A DNA stretch of 64,000 nt. It comes from Caldisericum exile AZM16c01. Lineage in GTDB: Bacteria > Caldisericota > Caldisericia > Caldisericales > Caldisericaceae. The stretch spans positions 1,494,104-1,558,103 of the forward strand of contig NC_017096.1 of NCBI RefSeq assembly GCF_000284335.1, read 5' to 3'. Shown here in pieces: positions 19,332 to 27,325 of the stretch (position 1 is the stretch's first letter; each line of letters starts with the position of its first letter). The notes beneath the pieces are model-generated. The model had not been told where the DNA came from. It saw nothing but the letters and a program-made list of their open reading frames with translations, and ran no database searches. Made by a program: the position numbers and the translations under genes.

Positions 19332-22300
19332 CTATGGGTATGTCTCCCCAAAGTGGGAGAGCAATATAACTAAATCTTTTCCATCAATTATGCCATCCAT
19401 ATTGAAATCGGCAAGTGGCAAATAATTCAAGTCTTTTGGCTCTGTCCCAAATGCTTGCTTAAAGAGCGCAAGATCAGAATCGTTAACCTTCTTATCCCTA
19501 TTAAGGTCCCATGGTTTTTCGGCCTTATTAATTTTAATTTGTGTTGGCAAGAATACAGAGAAGATGCTATTTCCGTTTGCATTAGTTATATTAGATTCCT
19601 TAAAACCTACCTGCGTTGTACCTGGAATTTTTCCTCTAAGCGCAAATGAGACCAAACTGACATTTCCTTTAAGTTCGTGACCCTGTTTGAACTTGATATT
19701 AACAAAAATTTCACCTGTAAGGTTGTCAACTTTGAGCGAATAAGAATCAATATCATCAGTCTTCAAAGAACTTCCAAGTGCAACATTTTCTGCCTTTGTA
19801 ATGTTGGCATTAAAAGATATTACAGTGCTGAGTGAAGATACAGCATCCCTTAGAGAAGCATTCAAAATAGCGTTGGATGTTTCTTCCTGGGCAATAGTTT
19901 GTTTATCAAGCAAAATCAAACAGGAGTTTTGGGGTGAATTTTGAACTTCGAAATCTCCTTCGACAGTTGCGGTGTCTTCAATGATAGGATTCTGCTGGTC
20001 ATTATTGGATTCTACAACTGCAATCTGCCACTTGTATTTTCCATCCTTTAGGAAGTAATTACCGTATATGTCTCTTCCATCCCATGAAAAACTATAGTGG
20101 CCAAGGAAAAGCAAGGACCTATCGTATATTACTCCGAGCGTATTTCCATTAAGATCTTTTACCCTTATCTCAACTTGATCTATGATGTTTGAACTTTCCG
20201 GTCTTTCGTTAGGTTCCGCTGGAGGAATTATAGAGCCAGAGCCAAACGCAAAGGTAAAGTCAATTTTATTACTTCCAACCTTAAGAACATTTGAGGACGT
20301 GTTAACATCATAGAGTTTTTCAGGTATCTCAACATCTCCATTCCAGATTATAAACGGAACATGTAGTTTTGTTTGTCCGTTATCAAACCAAACAAGTCCT
20401 TCGTGAGGTCCTTTTGAAAGTTTTGAATTATCAACCGAAAAAGTGAGCGTTACTGTAGAAGATTGACCTTGTGCAATTGTAACCTTTGATGGATTTATGT
20501 TTACCGTTAAACCCGAACTATTTCCAAGAGTAAATTCTGAAGAAACCGAGAACGTTTGATTAGTACCACTTACATTTTTGATTGTTAAAGTAACTGGTGT
20601 TAGCTTATCTGTTTTCACTAAAATATCATACGGCTTAATAGTTGCAGGAGTACTTATTGCACTTGCAATATTCAATCGTCCTGAACCTTGCAAAAGCCAT
20701 GTTATAGTTTCGTTATTTTGATAGTTTTTGAGTACAACTGCCGTATTCATTAATGCAGCCTTTATATCTTCAGAGGTAAAATCAGGATGTACTTGTTTAA
20801 AGAGGGCAATCGCACCTGCAACATGTGGTGCCGCCATTGAAGTGCCATTCCAACTTGCATATGCACCGCCAGGAATCGTGGAATATATTGCAACACCAGG
20901 TGCTGCAATCTCTGGCTTGAAGTAGAAGTCAGATGAAGGTCCCATCGAACTAAACGAGGCGATTGTACCAAGATTAGAAACATCATTAAACTTTATTTTC
21001 AATCCTTTGTTAATTAGGTCCTTAATAAAAAGACCATCACTTTGAGTAACGAATATCGCAGGAATATACTCTTTCTTTTCATCTCCTGCTTGCACATTAA
21101 AAGTAGGGGACACAATTCCAGGCATGTTATTATAAATAATGATGCCCACTGCCCCTGCTGCCTTCGCATTTAAATCTTTATCTCTAAAATATATTGCATT
21201 TGGGCCTAAAGGACCACGAGAAACAAGAGCAATCTTACCTTTAACATCTACACCTTCAAAGTCAGATGGCCTTCCATAGCCACATACAACAACTTCAAAC
21301 TGCTGGTCTTTTGGAAATGCTGGTGAAAGGTCTGCATAATTCCCAAGAATAATACTCTGCCCCTCGGGAACGGTTGGAGAAACTATATTTATTGCAGGAT
21401 GAATGCCATCATCAGATGCAGCAACAGAGAGTACCTTTCTTGCTCCTGATGGTGAACCTAATGGATACGGCTTTGTTTGGCATCTTGCGCCTTGGTTTCC
21501 AGCTGAAATTGAAGAAAGAACTCCAGCATCAGCCGCTGTGTCAAAGGCTTTGTTTTCGGGGTCTTCAGGATCGGAAGTTCCAAGGCTAGCTGAGCCAAAA
21601 GAAAGGTTTGCAACGTTTGCCCCATCCTTTACTGCCCTTTCGATACCTGCAATGATATTTTCCGTTGAAGCGTTTCTGCTCCCACCTGCAACTATCTTGT
21701 ATGCAAGGATTTTTGCCTTTGGAGCAACACCTTTTATCTTTCCATCTGCTGCTGCAATGCCCGCAACATGAGTGCCATGACCATTCGAATCCATTGGATC
21801 TGGGTCTTTATCCCCAAAATCGTAACCACCAATGACCTTGTAATTTGGTCCAAAACCACCTCCTAAATCAGGGTGGGTATAGTCAACACCTGTATCAATT
21901 ATTGCAATAACTATCCCGGTCCCGTCAACAGGATTTCCCTTCGCATCTTTTATTTGCTGCCAAACATTAGTTGCGCCAATTACAGAATTGCTTACATCAT
22001 CAGAAACTGTGTAAGTTTTGCTTGGATAAATTTTCCTTACAAGGTCAAGTTTTGAAATTCTCTCAAGGTCGGCTCCTCTTATAGAAAGCGCAAAACCATT
22101 GTAGGTATACTGATATCTATACCCAAGTTTAGCATCCGGAGAGACGTTCTTGATTTGTCTAAAAAGTTCAATCTGCTTCTCCGTGAGCATTTTTTCATAG
22201 TCGCTAGTTGACAAACCTCTTCCAAGAGAAAGAAGTGTTGGTTCGTTCTTTTTTCTTAACGAGTAAGTGATTACAGGATCGTCTTTCAACTCTACAATAA

Positions 22301-22457
22301 CATTTACATAATCATTTGTTGTAAGTTGTTCGGCAGTAAACTTGTTCGACAGTTTCGGTGCTTCTGTAGCAAATGTACGAGAAGGAGAAATTTTAAGAAT
22401 AGATCCTACAAAAAGCACCACAAGTAAACATGCTAACAGTTTTTTACTTACTTTCAT
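19332..22457 (-). CDS. Secreted subtilisin-like protease with cohesin-like module and C-terminal dockerin
   Basis: 1,041-residue S8 protease. Ribosome site AAAGGAGG. A signal segment (LLACLLVVLFVGSI) is followed by an I9-like propeptide, then Asp188 (IIDTGVDYTHPDLGG), His227 (GHGTHVAG) and Ser540 (GTSMAAPHVAG), with a PA insert at about 375-490. After an Fn3-like region and a FlgD-like Ig domain (FSWDGRDIYGNY) comes a cohesin-like beta domain (about 840-975). Then comes a type I dockerin with both calcium loops: DLNRDKKVNDSD (984-995) and DFNMDGIIDGKD (1017-1028). Dockerins bind cohesins, and a cohesin-like domain is encoded in this gene and in the next. That pairing is inferred. It lacks the amine-oxidase-like stalk, so the dockerin may replace it for anchoring. 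Confidence 0.88.
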   Translation of the reverse strand: MKVSKKLLACLLVVLFVGSILKISPSRTFATEAPKLSNKFTAEQLTTNDYVNVIVELKDDPVITYSLRKKNEPTLLSLGRGLSTSDYEKMLTEKQIELFRQIKNVSPDAKLGYRYQYTYNGFALSIRGADLERISKLDLVRKIYPSKTYTVSDDVSNSVIGATNVWQQIKDAKGNPVDGTGIVIAIIDTGVDYTHPDLGGGFGPNYKVIGGYDFGDKDPDPMDSNGHGTHVAGIAAADGKIKGVAPKAKILAYKIVAGGSRNASTENIIAGIERAVKDGANVANLSFGSASLGTSDPEDPENKAFDTAADAGVLSSISAGNQGARCQTKPYPLGSPSGARKVLSVAASDDGIHPAINIVSPTVPEGQSIILGNYADLSPAFPKDQQFEVVVCGYGRPSDFEGVDVKGKIALVSRGPLGPNAIYFRDKDLNAKAAGAVGIIIYNNMPGIVSPTFNVQAGDEKKEYIPAIFVTQSDGLFIKDLINKGLKIKFNDVSNLGTIASFSSMGPSSDFYFKPEIAAPGVAIYSTIPGGAYASWNGTSMAAPHVAGAIALFKQVHPDFTSEDIKAALMNTAVVLKNYQNNETITWLLQGSGRLNIASAISTPATIKPYDILVKTDKLTPVTLTIKNVSGTNQTFSVSSEFTLGNSSGLTVNINPSKVTIAQGQSSTVTLTFSVDNSKLSKGPHEGLVWFDNGQTKLHVPFIIWNGDVEIPEKLYDVNTSSNVLKVGSNKIDFTFAFGSGSIIPPAEPNERPESSNIIDQVEIRVKDLNGNTLGVIYDRSLLFLGHYSFSWDGRDIYGNYFLKDGKYKWQIAVVESNNDQQNPIIEDTATVEGDFEVQNSPQNSCLILLDKQTIAQEETSNAILNASLRDAVSSLSTVISFNANITKAENVALGSSLKTDDIDSYSLKVDNLTGEIFVNIKFKQGHELKGNVSLVSFALRGKIPGTTQVGFKESNITNANGNSIFSVFLPTQIKINKAEKPWDLNRDKKVNDSDLALFKQAFGTEPKDLNYLPLADFNMDGIIDGKDLVILLSHFGETYP

Positions 22458-22797
22458 GTTTCCTCCTTTCCTTTTTCAAAAATTATACGAAAAACACAAA
22501 AAATACCAAGAGATTTCAGAAATAACAATTTCAAAATTTCTTTCTCAATTGATTATCATTTCGCACCATTATAAGAAATTTACTCATTAAGTAGAGAATG
22601 TGGTCGAACCTTCATAAGTAACAAAAAACTAAACGAATGATATACCTCACTTACACTTCTGCGCGACCAAAGAACTGTCTTTCTCCAAATGACTTTATTA
22701 TAAGTCTTTTAGGTTTAGAAAAAAGTTAGAAGCAAGTTAGTCAAGGTCTCAACTATAAATTTGAAAAAAACTCCCTTTTTGTAAATTTTGAGAATTT
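22458..22797. repeat. Gene-free stretch; 105-bp dispersed repeat, copy 2 at its end
   Basis: 22458-22600 is the AT-rich leader of the dockerin protease. 22640-22680 resembles the CTTACACTTC-GCGAC-AA module of R2. 22692-22797 is copy 2 of the 105-bp repeat, differing from 15927-16031 by one substitution and one added A; it reaches the stop codon of the DUF2905 gene. Confidence 0.85.
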
Positions 22798-23002
22798 ATT
22801 TTCTGAAAATTAAGTTTAAAATAAGCGTTAGAATAAGGCTTATGACAATTGAGGTTGTGATCGGGAAATAAAATTCAAAATTGTCACGCTTAATGTAGAT
22901 ATCTCCTGGAAGTCGAAACTTCCAGTTTTCAAAAAGCATCACAATAAAACCAAACACGATAAGTAAGGCACCTAACAATACAAGCACTTTCCACATCTTC
23001 AT
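22796..23002 (-). CDS. DUF2905 family small membrane protein
   Basis: 68 residues with two membrane segments (LVLLGALLIVFGFIVMLF and SIVISLILTLILNLIF) flanking the family signature RLPGDIYIKRDNFEFYFPITTS. The family is widespread in bacteria without a known function. TATAAT at 23008-23013 (minus) ends 5 nt before the ATG and there is no ribosome site, hinting at a leaderless transcript. Its stop codon overlaps the end of the 105-bp repeat. Confidence 0.85.
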   Translation of the reverse strand: MKMWKVLVLLGALLIVFGFIVMLFENWKFRLPGDIYIKRDNFEFYFPITTSIVISLILTLILNLIFRK

Positions 23003-23089
23003 ACTATATTATAGCAGAGAAAAAATAGGTTAATTATACAACCAAAAAATCCTTTTTGTAGTTTTTTGAAGTTAGAAAGATATATTTCT

Positions 23090-23318
23090 ATATATTCACC
23101 TTAAAGGAGGAGATGTCTCGCTACGCTCGACATGACTTATAATGGAGGAGGGACACCCTCCTCCAACTCCACCCTAAAAATAAAAAATCTTTTTATCCTT
23201 AGGAGTAAGTTAGAAAAGGGATGTGCCCCTTTCTAATTGAAGTCACCCCGAGAAGTCTTTCCGAGGGGTCTCCGACGTTCAGGGGGAGTTAGAGGGGAGA
23301 CGTATAATCCCCTCTAAA
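23090..23318. repeat. Mosaic repeat block R3
   Basis: Gene-free. Includes GGAGGAGGGACACCCTCCTC, AAAAATCTTTTTATCCTTAG (reverse complement of the R1 unit), TTAGAAAAGGG-CCCCTTTCTAA, GTCACCCCGAGAAGTCTTTC and hairpin TTAGAGGGG/CCCCTCTAA at 23289-23317. That hairpin ends 1 bp before the ptb stop codon and may terminate it, though no T-run follows. Confidence 0.75.
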
Positions 23319-24215
23319 TTATCGCGATATTAACATTGTCAAGGCAATTGAGCGCAGTTTAGACTCAGCTCGGTCTGCACGAGAGGGGATCATTATCGGT
23401 TTTGCTGCACCAACTACCGTTACTGCAAGAGGTTTACCACCAATATACTCAACAGACTTTCCAAGGATATTCCCTGAAACAATATCTGGAGTAATGAGAA
23501 TATCTGCATCGCCTGCGACATCTGAAACAATGCCTTTCTTTTCTTTTGCATACATAGAGAGTGCATTGTCAAGTGCAAGAGGTCCGTCAACAATGCAACC
23601 TTTTATTTGCCCTCTTTCCCACATCTTTCGAAGCATTGCGGCATTCACCGTTTCAGGCATATCAGGATTTACAACCTCAACTGCACAGAGGAGCGCAACC
23701 TTTGGCATAGGGTTCCCAAGTTTATTTGCAACAAATACGGCATTATCAATCTCTTTAACAATAGTATCAATATCGGGACGAATTAAAACGCCCCCATCAG
23801 AGATGAGGACTATTTTTTCTCTCCCCTCATAATTCGACTCAAATGCAGCAACGCTCGTTATGATTCTCTCAGTTCTAAGCCCCCACTCTTTATTGAGGAC
23901 TGCTTTTAAAAGAGTAGCTGTTTTTACAGAGCCTTTTAGGAGTATACCCTCATTCTTCACGGTTTCAACTGCAAGTTTGCACTTCTCCTCATCATCTTTT
24001 GAATCAATTACATCCTTTATAAACCCTTTATCTTCATACTCCTTAAAAATTTTCTCAAACTTTTCTTTACTCCCTACAAATACACCAACACCTATTCCAA
24101 TCTTATGGGCATCATAAACTGCCTCAACTGCATCCTTATCCTCGCCTACAACAACGATTGGCGTTTTTCCAAAACCCTTAAGGTGATCAATAATCTCCTG
24201 AAAATTCTTAAACAT
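23319..24215 (-). CDS. ptb: Phosphate butyryltransferase-like enzyme
   Basis: 298 residues, the usual length for phosphate acetyl/butyryl transferases, which interconvert acyl-CoA and acyl-phosphate. Visible features: a Rossmann-like start (TPIVVVGEDKDAVEAVYDA), GSVKTATLLKAVL, ISDGGVLIRPD, VDGPLALDNAL, AGDADILITPDIVSGNI and the C-terminal AKPIMIPSRADRAESKLRSIAL, all typical of Ptb rather than Pta. Ribosome site GGAGGCG. It is the last gene of a probable operon: the MFS gene stops 15 bp upstream. No butyrate kinase gene is present in the window, so the pathway partner is elsewhere. Confidence 0.85.
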   Translation of the reverse strand: MFKNFQEIIDHLKGFGKTPIVVVGEDKDAVEAVYDAHKIGIGVGVFVGSKEKFEKIFKEYEDKGFIKDVIDSKDDEEKCKLAVETVKNEGILLKGSVKTATLLKAVLNKEWGLRTERIITSVAAFESNYEGREKIVLISDGGVLIRPDIDTIVKEIDNAVFVANKLGNPMPKVALLCAVEVVNPDMPETVNAAMLRKMWERGQIKGCIVDGPLALDNALSMYAKEKKGIVSDVAGDADILITPDIVSGNILGKSVEYIGGKPLAVTVVGAAKPIMIPSRADRAESKLRSIALTMLISR

Positions 24216-24230
24216 AGCGCCTCCTTTAAC

Positions 24231-25490
24231 TTAATCTTTAATAGGCACTCTTCTCATAAATATAAGAGAAGTAAAAGATATAATAAATGCAAAAACCGAA
24301 ACAGGGAAAATTACAAATTTCGTTTTGAATACATCTGCTAAACTACCTGCAAGAACCGGCGCAATGATATTTGCAGTTTGAGAAAATAAATAGTAAAAGC
24401 CAGTATATGTGCCTTGTGTTTCTGACGTTCCAAAATCAATAACTGTAGGGATTGCATTAACAATGAAAAGATCCCACAATATTCCGCCAAGCGCAAAAAG
24501 ATACTTATGAATAGAGTAGTTCTTCACAAAAACCACAATACCGAACACAAAAACAAGCCCTAAAAGGCCAACAAGCATGGGAAGTTTTCTTCGATATTTT
24601 TTCCCAAGGAAGCCTGCAGGAACAGAAAATGCAATGAAAGCAATAAAGAAAATTGAAAGATTGAGTTTTGCCATCTGCTCGCCAATTGTTGCTTGCAAGC
24701 CAGACTCCATACTCATATACGCTGTGTAGAATGTTTCAACTGTATTAACTCCAATCCAACCAAATGCAACTGCAAAAAGCAAAAATAGAAGAGATGTATT
24801 TTCTTTTTTAAATAAAAAGCCAAATGATTTAAGAACACTAAAAGGCTCTTCGCTATCAGTCTCACTTCTATATTTTGCATCGCGCTTTTCATTTATCGAA
24901 AAGAATACGGCAAAGGCACCAATCACTATAAAGATACTTGCAACAAAAAATCCTAAAAGCCTGTTAATCGATGAAATCATTCCCACAACAAGAATTCCAA
25001 AAATACCACCAATACCTGTCATAAGATTCATTATTGAGTTTGCAGGGGCTCGATCTTCTTTCGGTGTTATGTCGGCCATAAGCGCAATTGTTGGGGACCT
25101 TTGCACCGACATAGCCGACACTGCGAAGAATATCGCAAGAAACACATATATAAATGGCAATTCAAAATGGGCAAAAAGTGAAATGAGGAAAAAGAAGAAT
25201 GCTCCACCTAAGAGGCCGCCAAGGATGTATGGCATTCTCTTTCCAATTTTGGTGTTTGTCCTATCAGATAGCATTCCAACAAGTGGAAGCAAAAACAAGC
25301 CAAGGATGTTATCAATGTTCATAACCCAACCTGTCAGGGTGTTAGATAAGTGATAAACGGTTTGCACAATTATGGGGATATCAGTATTATAAATTCCCCA
25401 GAAAAGTTGATCTGAAAACGAACTCATTCCCAAGAGGAATACTTTCTTGTAGTTTGCTTTAGGCTTTACTGCGTTAGATCTATCCTCCAT
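24231..25490 (-). CDS. MFS transporter of the GPH/SLC45 (sugar:cation symporter-like) type
   Basis: 419 residues with twelve predicted helices. The loop after helix 2 carries GMLSDRTNTKIGKRMPYILGG, the GxxSDRT-GKR-P motif of sugar symporters in the glycoside-pentoside-hexuronide/SLC45 group. The substrate is unknown. The start follows GGAGGAAAG and lies inside the 3' end of the hydrolase gene (25-bp overlap), so translation is likely coupled. Hydrolase, transporter and Ptb form one transcription unit. Confidence 0.8.
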   Translation of the reverse strand: MEDRSNAVKPKANYKKVFLLGMSSFSDQLFWGIYNTDIPIIVQTVYHLSNTLTGWVMNIDNILGLFLLPLVGMLSDRTNTKIGKRMPYILGGLLGGAFFFFLISLFAHFELPFIYVFLAIFFAVSAMSVQRSPTIALMADITPKEDRAPANSIMNLMTGIGGIFGILVVGMISSINRLLGFFVASIFIVIGAFAVFFSINEKRDAKYRSETDSEEPFSVLKSFGFLFKKENTSLLFLLFAVAFGWIGVNTVETFYTAYMSMESGLQATIGEQMAKLNLSIFFIAFIAFSVPAGFLGKKYRRKLPMLVGLLGLVFVFGIVVFVKNYSIHKYLFALGGILWDLFIVNAIPTVIDFGTSETQGTYTGFYYLFSQTANIIAPVLAGSLADVFKTKFVIFPVSVFAFIISFTSLIFMRRVPIKD

Positions 25491-26212
25491 CTTTCCTCCT
25501 TTAAAAGCGTTTTTATGAATTCTATACTTCTATTAAAAATAACTTCTTTATCGAAGTCTTCAGTTGCAACATGATACGAATTTTTAAGATGAATAAGAAT
25601 AATTTCATCTGAATTTACACCCTTAAGAGTTATTATAACGCTTTCGTATGGAATAACATGGTCTTCAAGTGATTTGAAGATAAGAAGAGGCGATGTAACG
25701 TTTGCAAGTTCGCTTCTTATAACCTTCATGAGTTTCATAAATTCGTAGAGTGCATTCAAAGAAATATAATCATAAGCAAGACCTGTTTTTGATTTGTCCT
25801 TTATATCAGAGCCGGGATCGTAAATAAATTTAACAAAGTGCCTCAAGATCGGGACAAAAAACAGTTTCAAACTCTTTTTTAAAGTTAGTGCATGATTTAC
25901 AAGGATGACTCCTTTTATATCCTTAAAATTTGCTTGCAGGTGAAGAGCAAGTGCTCCTCCCATCGAAAGCCCAAGAACAAAAATTGTTCCCGTTTTTTCT
26001 TTTAGTCTCTTAAAGGCCGTTTCAACATCATCAAGCCAATCTTCAAACTTCACCTTATCAAGATCTCGATAATCGGTGTTGTGACCAGACAATGATGGCA
26101 TCTCAATGATGAACCCTGAGTTTTCAAATTGAGTTTTAAGATAAGAGAGGGTCTTCAAATTTCCAGTAAAGCCGTGAATAAGCAAAATCCCAACTTTTTC
26201 TTTATCGCCCAT
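25466..26212 (-). CDS. Alpha/beta hydrolase (carboxylesterase/lipase-like)
   Basis: 248 residues, cytoplasmic. Oxyanion segment LLIHGFTG near 10-17; nucleophile Ser83 in GLSMGGALAL; acid Asp184 in SLEDHVIPYE; His214 in NSYHVAT. Length and motif spacing match Est30-type thermostable carboxylesterases and monoglyceride lipases, which hydrolyse short or medium acyl esters. First gene of the hydrolase-MFS-ptb unit. Confidence 0.82.
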   Translation of the reverse strand: MGDKEKVGILLIHGFTGNLKTLSYLKTQFENSGFIIEMPSLSGHNTDYRDLDKVKFEDWLDDVETAFKRLKEKTGTIFVLGLSMGGALALHLQANFKDIKGVILVNHALTLKKSLKLFFVPILRHFVKFIYDPGSDIKDKSKTGLAYDYISLNALYEFMKLMKVIRSELANVTSPLLIFKSLEDHVIPYESVIITLKGVNSDEIILIHLKNSYHVATEDFDKEVIFNRSIEFIKTLLKEERWRIDLTQ

Positions 26213-26284
26213 TTTTCGTCGTCCTTAAAGGATTATAAAGAAAAAGGAACAAAAAAACAAAAACTTTAAAAATTAAAATAAAAA

Positions 26285-27322
26285 CTATTTCCTATAAAAC
26301 GATTTTATAAATTCCCAATTCGAAAGCACAATATCTACAAGGTCGGGATCGAATTGGGTACTTTTATTTCTTAAGAGTTCTTCCTTTACGAAACTTTCTT
26401 CCTTTGCCTCCTTGTAAGGCCGTTTGCTAAACATCGCATCAATTGAATCTGCAAGGCAAACAATTCGTGCCTCAATTGGAATTTCTGTCCCTTTTAACCG
26501 CTCTGGATAACCAGTTCCGTCCCATCTTTCATGATGGTAGTAAGCAACAACTTCTGCCGTTTTAAGAACTTTCGTATTTGAACCTGAAAGGATGTTTTTG
26601 CCTATTTCAACATGCTTTTTCATTTCGTTGTATTCTTCTTCTGTTAATTTCCCAGGTTTAAGAAGAATTGAGTCTCTAATACCAATTTTACCAATATCGT
26701 GAAGGGGAGCAGATCTCTTAACAAGAAAAACAAACTCCATATCTTTACCGTATTCTTTAGCAATGAATCCAGAAATTTCACTTACCCTTTGAGTGTGCTC
26801 ATAAGTTTCCTGATCACGGAATTCTGAGACTATTGCAAGTTTTTGAAGAAGTTCAAATGTCAAATTGAAGTTTTCTTCGGTTAATTCCTCAATCTTCTTT
26901 TCGTTAAGTTCTTTTAGTTCTTCAAAATTTTTAAGCATCGACTTTTTCTGTTCGAAAAATTTTTCTGCAATTATTGCGGTCTCTATTCGGGATTTCATGA
27001 TATTAAAATCTACGGGTTTAAGTATAAAATCATCTGCACCAGCATTTGCAGCCTCACTCATTGCCTTTTCATCTCCAAATGCAGTAAGCATTATAATTAT
27101 CGAGCCCCTGCCCATTGCTTTGATTTCTCTTGTTGCTTCAATTCCATTCATTACAGGCATTGAAATATCCATAAGGATTAGAACTGGCTCTTCCTTTTTT
27201 ACAAATTCAACTGCCTCTTTTCCATTGGGAACGGATGCATAGTTAAAGCCCATAAGTTTGAGCATATCTTCCATCATTTTTCTTGTAAAAGGATCGTCTT
27301 CTACAAGTAAGATGTCTATCAT
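26285..27322 (-). CDS. Response regulator with HD-GYP domain
   Basis: 345 residues: an N-terminal receiver (phosphoacceptor D52 in ILMDISMPVMNG), a coiled linker (about 120-165), and an HD-GYP domain with HDIGKIGI and HHERWDGTGYP. HD-GYP domains hydrolyse cyclic di-GMP, so the output is probably second-messenger turnover rather than DNA binding. The histidine kinase gene ends 3 bp upstream, making a cognate pair. A GGAGG ribosome site lies within the end of the kinase gene. Confidence 0.9.
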   Translation of the reverse strand: MIDILLVEDDPFTRKMMEDMLKLMGFNYASVPNGKEAVEFVKKEEPVLILMDISMPVMNGIEATREIKAMGRGSIIIMLTAFGDEKAMSEAANAGADDFILKPVDFNIMKSRIETAIIAEKFFEQKKSMLKNFEELKELNEKKIEELTEENFNLTFELLQKLAIVSEFRDQETYEHTQRVSEISGFIAKEYGKDMEFVFLVKRSAPLHDIGKIGIRDSILLKPGKLTEEEYNEMKKHVEIGKNILSGSNTKVLKTAEVVAYYHHERWDGTGYPERLKGTEIPIEARIVCLADSIDAMFSKRPYKEAKEESFVKEELLRNKSTQFDPDLVDIVLSNWEFIKSFYRK

Positions 27323-27325
27323 AAA

